NCBI GenBank assembly: GCA_951394045.1
Contig: OX595995.1
Location: 1,798,001-1,862,000 of the forward strand
Reading direction: 5' to 3'
DNA length: 64,000 nucleotides
From: Nitzschia sp. DOCU1
Lineage: Eukaryota; Bacillariophyta; Bacillariophyceae; Bacillariales; Bacillariaceae
Shown here: positions 11,262 through 22,896 of the stretch, piece by piece
Layout of the letters: each line of letters opens with the position of its first letter
Numbering within the stretch: the first letter of the stretch is position 1
Translations under genes and position numbers: made by a program
The notes under the pieces: model-generated
The model's input: the letters and a program-made list of their open reading frames with translations, nothing else
Told to the model about the DNA's origin: nothing
Database searches by the model: none

Positions 11262-12272
11262 CTATCCCAAGTATTCAAGCGCGACCTTATTCGACACGGC
11301 CTCGGAAATGCGTCTCGCGATCTCTTCTTCCAAAAGCTGGGCCCCGTCCGACGTTTTGGCAATCTCAAGGAGAATATTGTTCAACTGACCAGTGTCCACG
11401 CTTGTGTGGATCCGTCCACGGCCAGATGATATCATTATATACGCAGGCTGTCTTTGATCGAGCCCGAATCCAAAGGCAATGACGTGCAATTCAATCTCCT
11501 TTCCCCATCGCGCTAGAACTTGTTGATTAAGATCTTGGAAGATCTGAGCTGTGTTGAGAGCGCCATTCTCGTCCCCCACCCCGTCACTCATGAATATCAC
11601 GACGGGTGTATGAGAGTTCGGAGTTGAAATGGCCAAGCTTCGAGCCCAGTCTGCAGCCGGGGTGTAGTATGTTACACTAGAGTGGAAATCAAGATGCTCT
11701 GGGGCTGTCTGGATCGTTACCTTGTCAACTATTAGCCGCGCACATGTTCCAAATTGCACAACCGAAACAAGATCGGCCAAGTTTTGGTTGGCAAGCCGTT
11801 TTGACAGAAAATTTTGATATGCAACAACAACTCCGCTCCAGGCATTTTTCATAGAGCCGGAATCGTCAAGAACAAAAATGATATGTTGGGATTGGCAACT
11901 CACCAAGAGAGCAGGCACTCCATCGATGGGCTGCTGCTGGGGACCATAGGGATGCAAGTGACTTCATTGCCTTCGTTATTATCAGGATGATCCAAATAAG
12001 CATTCGAAAGAGATTCCGCTGTAATTGCGGTGGCATTCGGATTGAATGAGCAGCTGAACAGATCGAAACTCTTCTCTGACGACAAGAACGTCTGAATGAT
12101 TCGGACCCCGCCATTTTCTTGAACTGGTCCTTGCAGAAGAAATCGGTACCACGTCCAAATACAGCTGAACAAATAAATCGTCAGCTGACATGTCGATGAA
12201 TGTGATGGTAGTAGTGTACTCTTTGGCTGCCAGTACGATACATTTTCTACGAGGTGATATGGTGGTCCACAT
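11262..12272 (-). CDS. von Willebrand factor A-domain protein, copy 1
   Basis: The domain frame (11957-11262) has no ATG before the MIDAS motif. A model that works uses an ATG at 12272 (MWTTISPRRK), exon 12272-12150, a 213-bp intron (GACGTG|GTACCG to TCCCCAG|CAGCAG) and exon 11936-11262, giving 265 residues in frame. The domain shows the metal-site motif DDSGSM, then VVQFG, the conserved Thr/Ser loop and FMSDGVGDENG; the tail has EEEIARRISEAV. vWA domains bind ligands through a divalent metal; the role here is unknown. A different frame inside the proposed intron is open for about 75 codons, so two compensating frameshifts in a decaying gene is the alternative. Base 11673 is T here and C in the other two copies. 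Confidence 0.6.
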
Positions 12273-12543
12273 CTCTGCGCGGTGGGCCGTGTGTGCCGCA
12301 CGCCCCCGACGAGGCAACTATTAATACCAGGTACCGGTAGAGAGCGAGCTGCCACTTAAGAACCGACTCGTGTTGTACGCAAAAATTGTAATGCACTTCG
12401 ATAACACGAGCTATTATATTTATCGCGTGGGGCGCATTTTCGGAAAACGTGGCCTCGCTTTCACGCGAAACAGTTTATGGTCGACCCCACATGCCTTGAA
12501 GTATTATTCCTGTACAGGCACGAAAGAGATTGTTCACCTCGTA

Positions 12544-14037
12544 ATGCGTCAATCATTCAGGAGGCCGAGGCTGACTCTGCTGCTGATCAAGCGGCTTCTG
12601 CTTTGCTTGTCGATTCTGACTTCTTGCTACGTTTACTTGAATGTCTTTCGTACTGGTCTCTCTCAGAACTCTGAGCCAGACATCGAAGAAACAGCAGGTT
12701 CCACTTCGGTAGCCCCCTCACAGGAATATTCCTGCGGCTACCGAGCCTTTCCCTATCCGGAACGTCATTCGGGCCTGCCGTGGCTGTACGATGCCTTTGC
12801 CTCGAATACCGCGGAAAAGGCCACCTTCATTGGAATGCACCGGGGAACGATCCATCCACAATTCAACGAGGCCGACAACTTTTTGGCCAACAAGACGACG
12901 GGGAAAACCCACCAGTTTCTTTGCATGTTCCAAGGAAGGACATCCGTCATGTCGGAGCCTGTTCATCACATATACGACGGAAAATATCCGGGGAATGAGA
13001 ACCTGCTGACCTTCTTGATTCACTGTAATATTCCAGCGGAGTATCGTCATCTTGTCGTAAGGGGTCAGCACAGCACCGCATTGAAAGTTGACCTCTATGC
13101 AATATATGATGCAGAAGATTCCAGTCATACGGCTAGGCCTGTGGCCGAGGCACCGAAAATTCTCGACATTGCAATCTGCCATCCTGCCAATCTACGGCCT
13201 AAGCAGTTCACTATGATTGCCCATACCCGGATCCGCTCGGCGTACCAATACATCGAGGGACGCGCCCCGCTAAGCGGGAATTATCGTATCCCTGATTGGA
13301 TTGAGTATCACAAGTATCAAGGCTTCGACCACTTTGTGATTGTGGACAATGATCACTACGACCACGGGCCGATCGAAACCATTTTGCAGCCCTACATCGA
13401 TTCGGGCTTGGTAACGCGATTATGGAATCCAATGAATGAATCTGCTAGATACAGGTCGAAAAGTCACCAAACCTGTCATACTCAAGGTGGCGCTTCGATT
13501 GCAGCACTCCATCGCTTTGGGTTTGCTACTAAGTACTTTGCCAACATGGACATTGACGAGTACTTTGTCCCAACCAACAGAAACAAGACAGTGTTGGAAG
13601 TGACAAAGGAAGATCTTGGAACCGATCCACCGCCAAACATTGATGGGGTCAAGTGGCCCTCTCGCGTCATCACCTATTGTAACGATACTCCCGTCGTACT
13701 GGGATCGAGCGAGTTGAACAAAAAATGCATCACAAAGGGGCGTATGAGTGGACCGAAACAGATCTTCCTTGCGGATCGCATCTGGCTCTACCACACGCAT
13801 CATGCTTTCCTGACGTCCAACTTGACCAAACCAAAGATCAAGCTTCAAAAGGAAGGCTACCTGGCACACTTTCGAAATCTGGGGCCGGGCCATCCAAACT
13901 CGTACCGAGTTTGGAGGGGCAAGGCTATTAGTATGTTTTCAGAGCCGGTAGACCACTTCGATGGCTTTTTGGAATACAAGGCAACAATACGAGGGGGCGA
14001 ACGGGTCGTGAATGTATCTAGCACAACGACAATATAG
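12544..14037 (+). CDS. E, copy 1: intronless GT92 (DUF23) glycosyltransferase
   Basis: 497 residues from the ATG at 12544 (MRQSFRRPRL). The frame is open back to 12370 and has another ATG at 12391, but starting at 12544 puts a basic tail directly before the anchor (about residues 13-35, ending in CYVYLNVF), as in gene D. Core motifs: CGYRAFPYPERHSGLPWLYD, DWIEYHKYQGFDHFVIVDND from residue 251, NMDIDEYF at 334-341 with D336 and D338, PKQIFLADR and YHTHHAF. It is a clear paralog of D with a longer natural C-terminus (DHFDGFLEYKAT). It lies on the plus strand, divergent from the vWA gene. The spacing of about 270 bp suggests a shared promoter region (inference). Confidence 0.85.
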   Translation: MRQSFRRPRLTLLLIKRLLLCLSILTSCYVYLNVFRTGLSQNSEPDIEETAGSTSVAPSQEYSCGYRAFPYPERHSGLPWLYDAFASNTAEKATFIGMHRGTIHPQFNEADNFLANKTTGKTHQFLCMFQGRTSVMSEPVHHIYDGKYPGNENLLTFLIHCNIPAEYRHLVVRGQHSTALKVDLYAIYDAEDSSHTARPVAEAPKILDIAICHPANLRPKQFTMIAHTRIRSAYQYIEGRAPLSGNYRIPDWIEYHKYQGFDHFVIVDNDHYDHGPIETILQPYIDSGLVTRLWNPMNESARYRSKSHQTCHTQGGASIAALHRFGFATKYFANMDIDEYFVPTNRNKTVLEVTKEDLGTDPPPNIDGVKWPSRVITYCNDTPVVLGSSELNKKCITKGRMSGPKQIFLADRIWLYHTHHAFLTSNLTKPKIKLQKEGYLAHFRNLGPGHPNSYRVWRGKAISMFSEPVDHFDGFLEYKATIRGGERVVNVSSTTTI

Positions 14038-14257
14038 CACGTACAATCTCCCACAGTGGAGTCCTATGCTACAAACGCTCCATAGCCACAGTAAATGAAT
14101 CTGTGGGATTGTGTCGCTGGGCTATAACTTGCAAGTGCTGCTAGGAGTAAATGCCAGTTGTCCGATCGAAAACTAGCATGCACTTTCCGAAGGCTTCGGC
14201 ACATTGCAAGAGATGACAAATGAGACCAGCATCCTACGTGCTAGTACCAACCAACAA

Positions 14258-15157
14258 GAGGGAATACTCCTATTTTAACAAAGGCAAAAACATCTCGGAC
14301 TATCATCGTGTCAAGGACTGGATTGAGTACCACCTATATCAAGGATTCGATCATTTCGTCATCTACGACAATGATCCTGAAGATCACGGTCCCCTGGAAT
14401 CACTATTACAACCGTATGTAGAGGCTGGCGTAGTGACCCGCGTGTGGAATCCCATCAACGAGCCTCTTCGAGTAAAGAACGGTCAGCAGTCATGTCATAT
14501 TCAGGGAGCAACAGGAGTTTCTGCACTGCATCGGTTTGGATTTGCGTCCGAATATTTCGCCAATATGGACATCGACGAGTTCTTCATTCCAGGTACGTTG
14601 TTTTTATGCACACGACGACGCTTCTTGTAGGCTTTCGTGGTGGTGGTCGACTCGATCTTCTTCGCGAATGACATTCCCACCACATTTGCTGTATTTAGCG
14701 AGACCTGAGTAGAAAGTTTACGAAATTGCCAAAGGATTCCTCAACAACCCCGCCGTGGACGGAATCAAATGGAGCCCCGGAGTCATGTCGTGGTGCAATG
14801 GAACGGTGTACAAATCGAATCATTCAGAACTAGAAAAAACGTGTAGAACCCAGTACCGCAGGAGCGGACCAAAGCAAATCTTTCGGGCCGATCGAATGCT
14901 GCTCTATCACACCCATCATGCCTTTTTAACAACCAATTGGACAAGGCCTAGGGTAAGTTTGGTACGCAAGGATGCGGGATTCTTGGGACACATGCGTCGA
15001 GGTGTCAAAGGGGTAAAGGACAAGTACAACGAGGGCGAGGTCATTCTTACCGAATGGAGCGAGGAATCGCGTATCGCAACTCTAGTTCACTATTGGAATA
15101 ACGTCAAGCGAGGGCAGGGTGGCAAGACAAGTTGATGTTCTTGTCCTGCAGAGACTG
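14258..15157 (+). pseudogene. F, copy 1: truncated D duplicate with nonsense codon
   Basis: About 900 bp copied from gene D (9498-10397) and placed downstream of E. The left breakpoint shares CAAGAG with D; the right breakpoint is right after GAGACTGCT. It keeps the D intron (14594-14699 by alignment) but lacks the anchor, stem and start. In exon 2 the D codon CAG has become TAG (GAGTAGAAAG near 14706), so it cannot encode the full core even if spliced. It has roughly 14 differences from D, so it is older than the array. Base 15058 is A. Confidence 0.8.
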
Positions 15158-16126
15158 CTCGACCAATATTCTACTTGCCACAATTCCTCTAGTGTCATGT
15201 CGAGATTGTAGACGACCAATCGTCGTGTGGGATTCCAATACCGCAAGGCAGCTAGATGGCAATGGCAAATTTTCGAGTGCACCGAAATATCCCGAATCGG
15301 CTCCCGAAACGACCACCACGCAATTTTGTTGTGGATTGGCAAGCTGGCAAGTTTTGTCAAGGGTCCCATTGGATACTAATGATTCGTGGTTATATGCTTG
15401 TCGGCCTGGGCATTTCAATTTTGCGGGGCAATCTGCATTTGTTTTGCACGTGTGACGACAGAGTACCATCCACCCTGACGACGTTTGAGCCTTATCCTTT
15501 CCCCCCAGGATTGGATCGATCCGTACGAGACTTCTCCATCGTTGTGCAATGCGATAGTCCATGGAAGGACGATCCGTCCACTTTCCGTGGCGTCGTTGCC
15601 GTTGAAATTCCACGACACATCCCAGCTGGGCAAGATAGGTCGATCGCACGATAGGTATCGATCCAAATTGAAAGCCTTCTTCTATCGTTAGCTCCTTGAG
15701 ACATGTTTCGACACATAGTTCATGTCGTTTTTCGTTTGTAGTAGTATTCCACAAGTGGTTGCGCGAGGACGAATACTCTTGACATTGGTGGTGTGCGGTG
15801 CATGCGGTTCCAATGGGACAGTTGCCGTGATACCGACAAGGAAGGACGTCCGTAGTATTGTCGGCCAGAGCCACTTCCGGAGTATACAATAACCGAACAT
15901 AGACAAATGCACCCATTACGAGAAGAAGAAGGGCTACCATGAATTTGCTTTGCCGTCGCAAACGAGGAATCTTTCGGTTCCTCGTAGTTTTTCTTGTTGC
16001 GGCCACTACTGCTGAAGTATGCACAATCTCGACCATGATGATGACCCCTAAATTGCTCCATTCGAAAACGTTTCGGGGTACCGCCCAAGATGCTGCAGCA
16101 GCAATACAATGCGATGGCCTGTCCAT
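15104..16126 (-). pseudogene. Chimeric A3/A4 fragment at junction of units 1 and 2
   Basis: It starts at an ATG (16126) identical in context to A3 and runs for the anchor, CRYHGNCP and the Cys-rich region. From 15408 downstream the sequence becomes the diverged A4 type. After GYFGALEN a small insertion shifts the frame, and A-family similarity (in another frame, RRLVVYNLDMTLEELWQV) ends at 15158, where the F duplicate begins. The 340-codon open frame therefore ends in unrelated sequence. It lacks YAWK, LW-DAG and exon 2. A stable anchored Cys-rich protein could be made, but a working enzyme is unlikely. Confidence 0.75.
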
Positions 16127-16359
16127 ACAATCAGTAGCAATGGGTGCGTCATCGTCGCGACGGCGGGAAGAGAAACAACAAAATGAGATCAGCGCGCCGG
16201 TCCAGCTGGCGCGCCGTAATCAGGACCGAACGGGACTATTGCCTGAAGCGCGCACGCCAGCATAATTCGCGCCAGCCCTTCTTTGAGCCTGGCCAACACG
16301 AAGGATTTTAAACTAACAAGCCCCACTATTTATCGCTTCTTATTTGCCTTAGTCGAACG

Positions 16360-16724
16360 TTGCAAGTTTGTTTAAGAAGATGGAATTCGAGTTTCAGAAG
16401 ATGGAATTCAGATGATGAATATTTAAGAAGATGGAATGCGACTTTCAGAAGATGGAATTCAGATGATGAATATTTAATAAGATGGAATGCGACTTTCAGA
16501 AGATGGAATTCCGATGTTGAAGATTTAAGAAGATGGCATAAGGAATTCGAATGCGAATTTCAGAAGATGGAATTCAGATGATGAATATTTAAGAAGATGG
16601 AAGGCATGTTTCAGAAGATGGAGTGCAGATGATGAATATTTAAGAAGATGGGCATAGGATTTCGGAAGATGGAATTCAGATGATGAGAATTTAAGAAGAT
16701 GGCATAAAGAATTCAGATGATTGG
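16360..16724. repeat. 51-bp-period minisatellite, unit 2
   Basis: Same sequence as the unit 1 minisatellite as far as I can see, including its irregular copies, so the repeat was already in place before amplification. Confidence 0.85.
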
Positions 16725-17348
16725 AAGGTGTTCCGTGTTTAGCGAGACATTCGTTTATGCCATGACGGAACAGGCATGTCAAGGATCGCGCGTGCACTTC
16801 CAAGTTGGACAGGCTCGTGTTCTGGCCGCCCGGCGTGACATTGAGGCGATGGTCCCGCGCGGTCCAGTACCGCTTGTGGATTGTCCATCCATCCGCGCGT
16901 GCTTGAAATTCAAAGGAAGTCTGCCGCTTACGAGGGAAGCCTTCCTTGGAGTTCGGGAGAATTTCCGAAAATTAATGACCCGAACAGTTTGAACCCTCCA
17001 AGCGCGGTCGGTGTTGGTGGAAAGTGCTTGTGAGGAGGCGATCGTTTCCCGGCGCTACATACACCGGTACCGCTCGTACCGTCCGTAACATAAGCCCCCA
17101 AATGACTTTAGGGCATATGTAGGGTTTTGGTTTGGGTTTGACCTTATCTTAGATATTAGGGGTGCCCGAGGATTGCCTATTCCGTACCGACGCGTAATAA
17201 TCGAATTTTCGACGCGTGCTGCCCACATTTGATCGTGGTTTTTTGGTTTCTTGCTGCTTCCGTCACCCATGCGTTCAGTAGTGCAGTTTTCTCCTGGGTT
17301 TCCTTGCATAAAGCATTTCTGCTGTGTTGTTCGAATCTTCTTGTCATC

Positions 17349-19014
17349 ATGCCGGCAAGCAGGAAATTCTCAACGAGATCGTGTCTTTATGTTGTGTTGT
17401 TGAATCTTCTTGTCATCATATCGGCCAGGAGGACATTCTCAACGAGATCGTTTCTTTCTGTCGTGTTGTTGACGTTAGGGACCGGATACATTTATTTGAA
17501 TGTTGTATGGCTCCGCCTTCATTTGAACATGGATGTTTCGCCTCCAACCACCACCACCATGTCCCAAGGAATTCAACTGCCCCTCAATTCTTCAGTCGTG
17601 CCACGATCTTCTTCGTGTGGCTTTCAAATGTTTCCTTACCCGGACAGTCAATCTCGGCTTCCTTGGTTGTTTGATTTATTTGCCTCCCATGATGCCCAGC
17701 ACGTTACCTTTGTGGCACTCCATCGCGGAAATATTGATTCTCAGTTTCAGCAAGTCGACAGTTATGTTTGGAATGTCACCACGGGTGTCCAGCATCGCTT
17801 CCTGTGTAATTTTCAGGGAGAAGATCAGGTATTCTCCGAGCCCGTGCACCCCCAAGGTTATGGCAACTTGAGTAATGGAGAACAAGAATGGACCTACTTG
17901 ATTCGATGTCCGATTCCGCGGAAGTATCGATCATTGATTGTTCCTGGCCAAAACGAAACAACGTTGCATGTAGACTTGCTGCCTGCTCAAAGACTGAAAG
18001 CCGGTACTGCAAGAAGGGCAACGGGCTCTTCAGTTGTTCAGAGTTCACAGTCTCCAAAACTTTCAAACTTGCCTATCTGTCATCCGGCACCTTTGCAACC
18101 AAAAAAGCATCGGCTCATGGCTCACACTCGGATCAAGAGTGAATACTCCTATTTTAACAAAGGCAAAACCATCTCGGACAATCATCGTGTCAAGGACTGG
18201 ATTGAGTACCACCTATATCAAGGATTCGATCATTTCGTCATCTACGACAATGATCCTGAAGATCACGGTCCCCTGGAATCACTATTACAACCGTATGTAG
18301 AGGCTGGCGTAGTGACCCGCGTGTGGAATCCCATCAACGAGCCTCTTCGAGTAAAGAACGGTCAGCAGTCATGTCATATTCAGGGGGCAACAGGAGTTTC
18401 TGCACTGCATCGGTTTGGATTTGCGTCCGAATATTTCGCCAATATGGACATCGACGAGTTCTTCATTCCAGGTACGTTGTTTTTATGCACACGACGACGC
18501 TTCTTGTAAGCTTTCGTGGTGGTGGTCGACTCGATCTTCTTCGCTAATGACATTCCCACCACATTTGCTGTATTTAGCGAGACCTGAGCAGAAAGTTTAC
18601 GAAATTGCCAAAGGATTCCTCAACAACCCCGCTGTGGACGGAATCAAATGGAGCCCCGGAGTCATGTCGTGGTGCAATGGAACAGTGTACAAATCGAATC
18701 ATGCAGAACTAGAGAAAACGTGTAGAACCCAGTACCGCAGGAGCGGGCCAAAGCAAATCTTTCGGGCCGATCGAATGCTGCTCTATCACACCCATCATGC
18801 CTTTTTAACAACCAATTGGACAAGGCCTAGGGTAAGTTTGGTACGCAAGGATGCGGGATTCTTGGGACACATGCGTCGAGGTGTCAAAGGGGTAAAGGAC
18901 AAGTACAACGAGGGCGAGGTCATTCTTACCGAATGGGGCGAGGAATCGCGTATCGCAACTCTAGTTCACTATTGGAATAACGTCAAGCGAGGGCAGGGTG
19001 GCAAGACAAGTTGA
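17349..19014 (+). CDS. D, copy 2: GT92 glycosyltransferase
   Basis: Exons 17349-18471 and 18578-19014. The protein is identical to copy 1 in the stretches compared. Splice sites, the acidic DID motif and the 23-residue anchor duplication are all kept. It should be functional if copy 1 is. Confidence 0.85.
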
Positions 19015-19490
19015 TGTTCTTGTCCTGCAGAGACTGCTGGATTTTCCCCCCCTCTTTTATCAGCAGCTGTACTAATACTAGCAAGTTGTTGGTGATTGCC
19101 AAAGAAGCTACGTTCTCTCTCTCTCTCCCTAGCCTTTTATCTAAGACCATACTTTTCTGTAATTGTGCAAACCGAACGTCAGCAGCAGCAAGCAGTACTA
19201 CTAGCAAGTCGGTGATTGGAAAAGAAGCTACGCTGGTAAACCACTTCAACGGCTCTATGGAATACAAGGCAGCATGTATCTGCCACGACGTCCATAGCAC
19301 ATACAGGCGATACGATACGTTTGGAGAGGGGTGAGGTGGCGTGGTGACGGATGAAATACTATTGAAATAACATCGACAGCACTATCCGGTACTGCGCTAC
19401 GTAGCTCCCACTCGATGAGAAGCAGTCGCTCTCCATTTCTTATAACGAGATTTCGGGTCGCCTGAAAACATTGCAAGCGGCCGTTCTTAA
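19015..19490 (+). pseudogene. GT92 tail remnant and spacer, unit 2
   Basis: Second copy of the DHF/NHFNG-type GT92 C-terminal remnant and the CT run between D and the CcdA fragment. Confidence 0.5.
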
Positions 19491-19820
19491 AGAAAGTGGA
19501 AATATCCTAATCGAACCTTTCTTCTTGGAGGGTCGTCGGCTCTAGTGGCATCTCCGTGCGCGACGCCAGTGCTAACGAGCATCTTGGCATTTGGAGCGCT
19601 GCTACTCTTCTTTTACACTCTGGGATATTCGACGGCGCTACTTATTACGGCCGCTACGGGTGGACAAGCGCTGGTACGGTTAAAGCAAATGGGTGACGAT
19701 CAAACATCCATTTATGGCAAGATTGCACCTTGGGTGACGCCATTCACTGCCGGTATCCTTCTAGTATGGTACGGCACCAGTGGGCTCTTGACAACAGCGT
19801 TTGGTGATCCATCCCTCTAG
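19491..19820 (+). pseudogene. CcdA-like C-terminal fragment, copy 2
   Basis: Same truncated frame as in unit 1, again without ATG or the N-terminal half. Confidence 0.55.
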
Positions 19821-19900
19821 CAGGACTGATGGCCTCGATAAATTGTAAAAGGGATAAGGTAGACTAGAATTCCACGTCGATATGCAGTCCAGCTACGCCT

Positions 19901-20911
19901 CTATCCCAAGTATTCAAGCGCGACCTTATTCGACACGGCCTCGGAAATGCGTCTCGCGATCTCTTCTTCCAAAAGCTGGGCCCCGTCCGACGTTTTGGCA
20001 ATCTCAAGGAGAATATTGTTCAACTGACCAGTGTCCACGCTTGTGTGGATCCGTCCACGGCCAGATGATATCATTATATACGCAGGCTGTCTTTGATCGA
20101 GCCCGAATCCAAAGGCAATGACGTGCAATTCAATCTCCTTTCCCCATCGCGCTAGAACTTGTTGATTAAGATCTTGGAAGATCTGAGCTGTGTTGAGAGC
20201 GCCATTCTCGTCCCCCACCCCGTCACTCATGAATATCACGACGGGTGTATGAGAGTTCGGAGTTGAAATGGCCAAGCTTCGAGCCCAGTCTGCAGCCGGG
20301 GTGTAGTATGTCACACTAGAGTGGAAATCAAGATGCTCTGGGGCTGTCTGGATCGTTACCTTGTCAACTATTAGCCGCGCACATGTTCCAAATTGCACAA
20401 CCGAAACAAGATCGGCCAAGTTTTGGTTGGCAAGCCGTTTTGACAGAAAATTTTGATATGCAACAACAACTCCGCTCCAGGCATTTTTCATAGAGCCGGA
20501 ATCGTCAAGAACAAAAATGATATGTTGGGATTGGCAACTCACCAAGAGAGCAGGCACTCCATCGATGGGCTGCTGCTGGGGACCATAGGGATGCAAGTGA
20601 CTTCATTGCCTTCGTTATTATCAGGATGATCCAAATAAGCATTCGAAAGAGATTCCGCTGTAATTGCGGTGGCATTCGGATTGAATGAGCAGCTGAACAG
20701 ATCGAAACTCTTCTCTGACGACAAGAACGTCTGAATGATTCGGACCCCGCCATTTTCTTGAACTGGTCCTTGCAGAAGAAATCGGTACCACGTCCAAATA
20801 CAGCTGAACAAATAAATCGTCAGCTGACATGTCGATGAATGTGATGGTAGTAGTGTACTCTTTGGCTGCCAGTACGATACATTTTCTACGAGGTGATATG
20901 GTGGTCCACAT
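19901..20911 (-). CDS. von Willebrand factor A-domain protein, copy 2
   Basis: Model exons 20911-20789 and 20575-19901. It differs from copy 1 at one base noted (C at 20312). MIDAS residues DDSGSM are kept. Confidence 0.6.
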
Positions 20912-21182
20912 CTCTGCGCGGTGGGCCGTGTGTGCCGCACGCCCCCGACGAGGCAACTATTAATACCAGGTACCGGTAGAGAGCGAGCTGCCACTTAAGA
21001 ACCGACTCGTGTTGTACGCAAAAATTGTAATGCACTTCGATAACACGAGCTATTATATTTATCGCGTGGGGCGCATTTTCGGAAAACGTGGCCTCGCTTT
21101 CACGCGAAACAGTTTATGGTCGACCCCACATGCCTTGAAGTATTATTCCTGTACAGGCACGAAAGAGATTGTTCACCTCGTA

Positions 21183-22676
21183 ATGCGTCAATCATTCAGG
21201 AGGCCGAGGCTGACTCTGCTGCTGATCAAGCGGCTTCTGCTTTGCTTGTCGATTCTGACTTCTTGCTACGTTTACTTGAATGTCTTTCGTACTGGTCTCT
21301 CTCAGAACTCTGAGCCAGACATCGAAGAAACAGCAGGTTCCACTTCGGTAGCCCCCTCACAGGAATATTCCTGCGGCTACCGAGCCTTTCCCTATCCGGA
21401 ACGTCATTCGGGCCTGCCGTGGCTGTACGATGCCTTTGCCTCGAATACCGCGGAAAAGGCCACCTTCATTGGAATGCACCGGGGAACGATCCATCCACAA
21501 TTCAACGAGGCCGACAACTTTTTGGCCAACAAGACGACGGGGAAAACCCACCAGTTTCTTTGCATGTTCCAAGGAAGGACATCCGTCATGTCGGAGCCTG
21601 TTCATCACATATACGACGGAAAATATCCGGGGAATGAGAACCTGCTGACCTTCTTGATTCACTGTAATATTCCAGCGGAGTATCGTCATCTTGTCGTAAG
21701 GGGTCAGCACAGCACCGCATTGAAAGTTGACCTCTATGCAATATATGATGCAGAAGATTCCAGTCATACGGCTAGGCCTGTGGCCGAGGCACCGAAAATT
21801 CTCGACATTGCAATCTGCCATCCTGCCAATCTACGGCCTAAGCAGTTCACTATGATTGCCCATACCCGGATCCGCTCGGCGTACCAATACATCGAGGGAC
21901 GCGCCCCGCTAAGCGGGAATTATCGTATCCCTGATTGGATTGAGTATCACAAGTATCAAGGCTTCGACCACTTTGTGATTGTGGACAATGATCACTACGA
22001 CCACGGGCCGATCGAAACCATTTTGCAGCCCTACATCGATTCGGGCTTGGTAACGCGATTATGGAATCCAATGAATGAATCTGCTAGATACAGGTCGAAA
22101 AGTCACCAAACCTGTCATACTCAAGGTGGCGCTTCGATTGCAGCACTCCATCGCTTTGGGTTTGCTACTAAGTACTTTGCCAACATGGACATTGACGAGT
22201 ACTTTGTCCCAACCAACAGAAACAAGACAGTGTTGGAAGTGACAAAGGAAGATCTTGGAACCGATCCACCGCCAAACATTGATGGGGTCAAGTGGCCCTC
22301 TCGCGTCATCACCTATTGTAACGATACTCCCGTCGTACTGGGATCGAGCGAGTTGAACAAAAAATGCATCACAAAGGGGCGTATGAGTGGACCGAAACAG
22401 ATCTTCCTTGCGGATCGCATCTGGCTCTACCACACGCATCATGCTTTCCTGACGTCCAACTTGACCAAACCAAAGATCAAGCTTCAAAAGGAAGGCTACC
22501 TGGCACACTTTCGAAATCTGGGGCCGGGCCATCCAAACTCGTACCGAGTTTGGAGGGGCAAGGCTATTAGTATGTTTTCAGAGCCGGTAGACCACTTCGA
22601 TGGCTTTTTGGAATACAAGGCAACAATACGAGGGGGCGAACGGGTCGTGAATGTATCTAGCACAACGACAATATAG
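21183..22676 (+). CDS. E, copy 2: intronless GT92 glycosyltransferase
   Basis: 497 residues, the same predicted protein as copy 1. All core motifs (DWIEYH, NMDIDEYF, YHTHHAF) are present. Confidence 0.85.
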   Translation: MRQSFRRPRLTLLLIKRLLLCLSILTSCYVYLNVFRTGLSQNSEPDIEETAGSTSVAPSQEYSCGYRAFPYPERHSGLPWLYDAFASNTAEKATFIGMHRGTIHPQFNEADNFLANKTTGKTHQFLCMFQGRTSVMSEPVHHIYDGKYPGNENLLTFLIHCNIPAEYRHLVVRGQHSTALKVDLYAIYDAEDSSHTARPVAEAPKILDIAICHPANLRPKQFTMIAHTRIRSAYQYIEGRAPLSGNYRIPDWIEYHKYQGFDHFVIVDNDHYDHGPIETILQPYIDSGLVTRLWNPMNESARYRSKSHQTCHTQGGASIAALHRFGFATKYFANMDIDEYFVPTNRNKTVLEVTKEDLGTDPPPNIDGVKWPSRVITYCNDTPVVLGSSELNKKCITKGRMSGPKQIFLADRIWLYHTHHAFLTSNLTKPKIKLQKEGYLAHFRNLGPGHPNSYRVWRGKAISMFSEPVDHFDGFLEYKATIRGGERVVNVSSTTTI

Positions 22677-22896
22677 CACGTACAATCTCCCACAGTGGAG
22701 TCCTATGCTACAAACGCTCCATAGCCACAGTAAATGAATCTGTGGGATTGTGTCGCTGGGCTATAACTTGCAAGTGCTGCTAGGAGTAAATGCCAGTTGT
22801 CCGATCGAAAACTAGCATGCACTTTCCGAAGGCTTCGGCACATTGCAAGAGATGACAAATGAGACCAGCATCCTACGTGCTAGTACCAACCAACAA

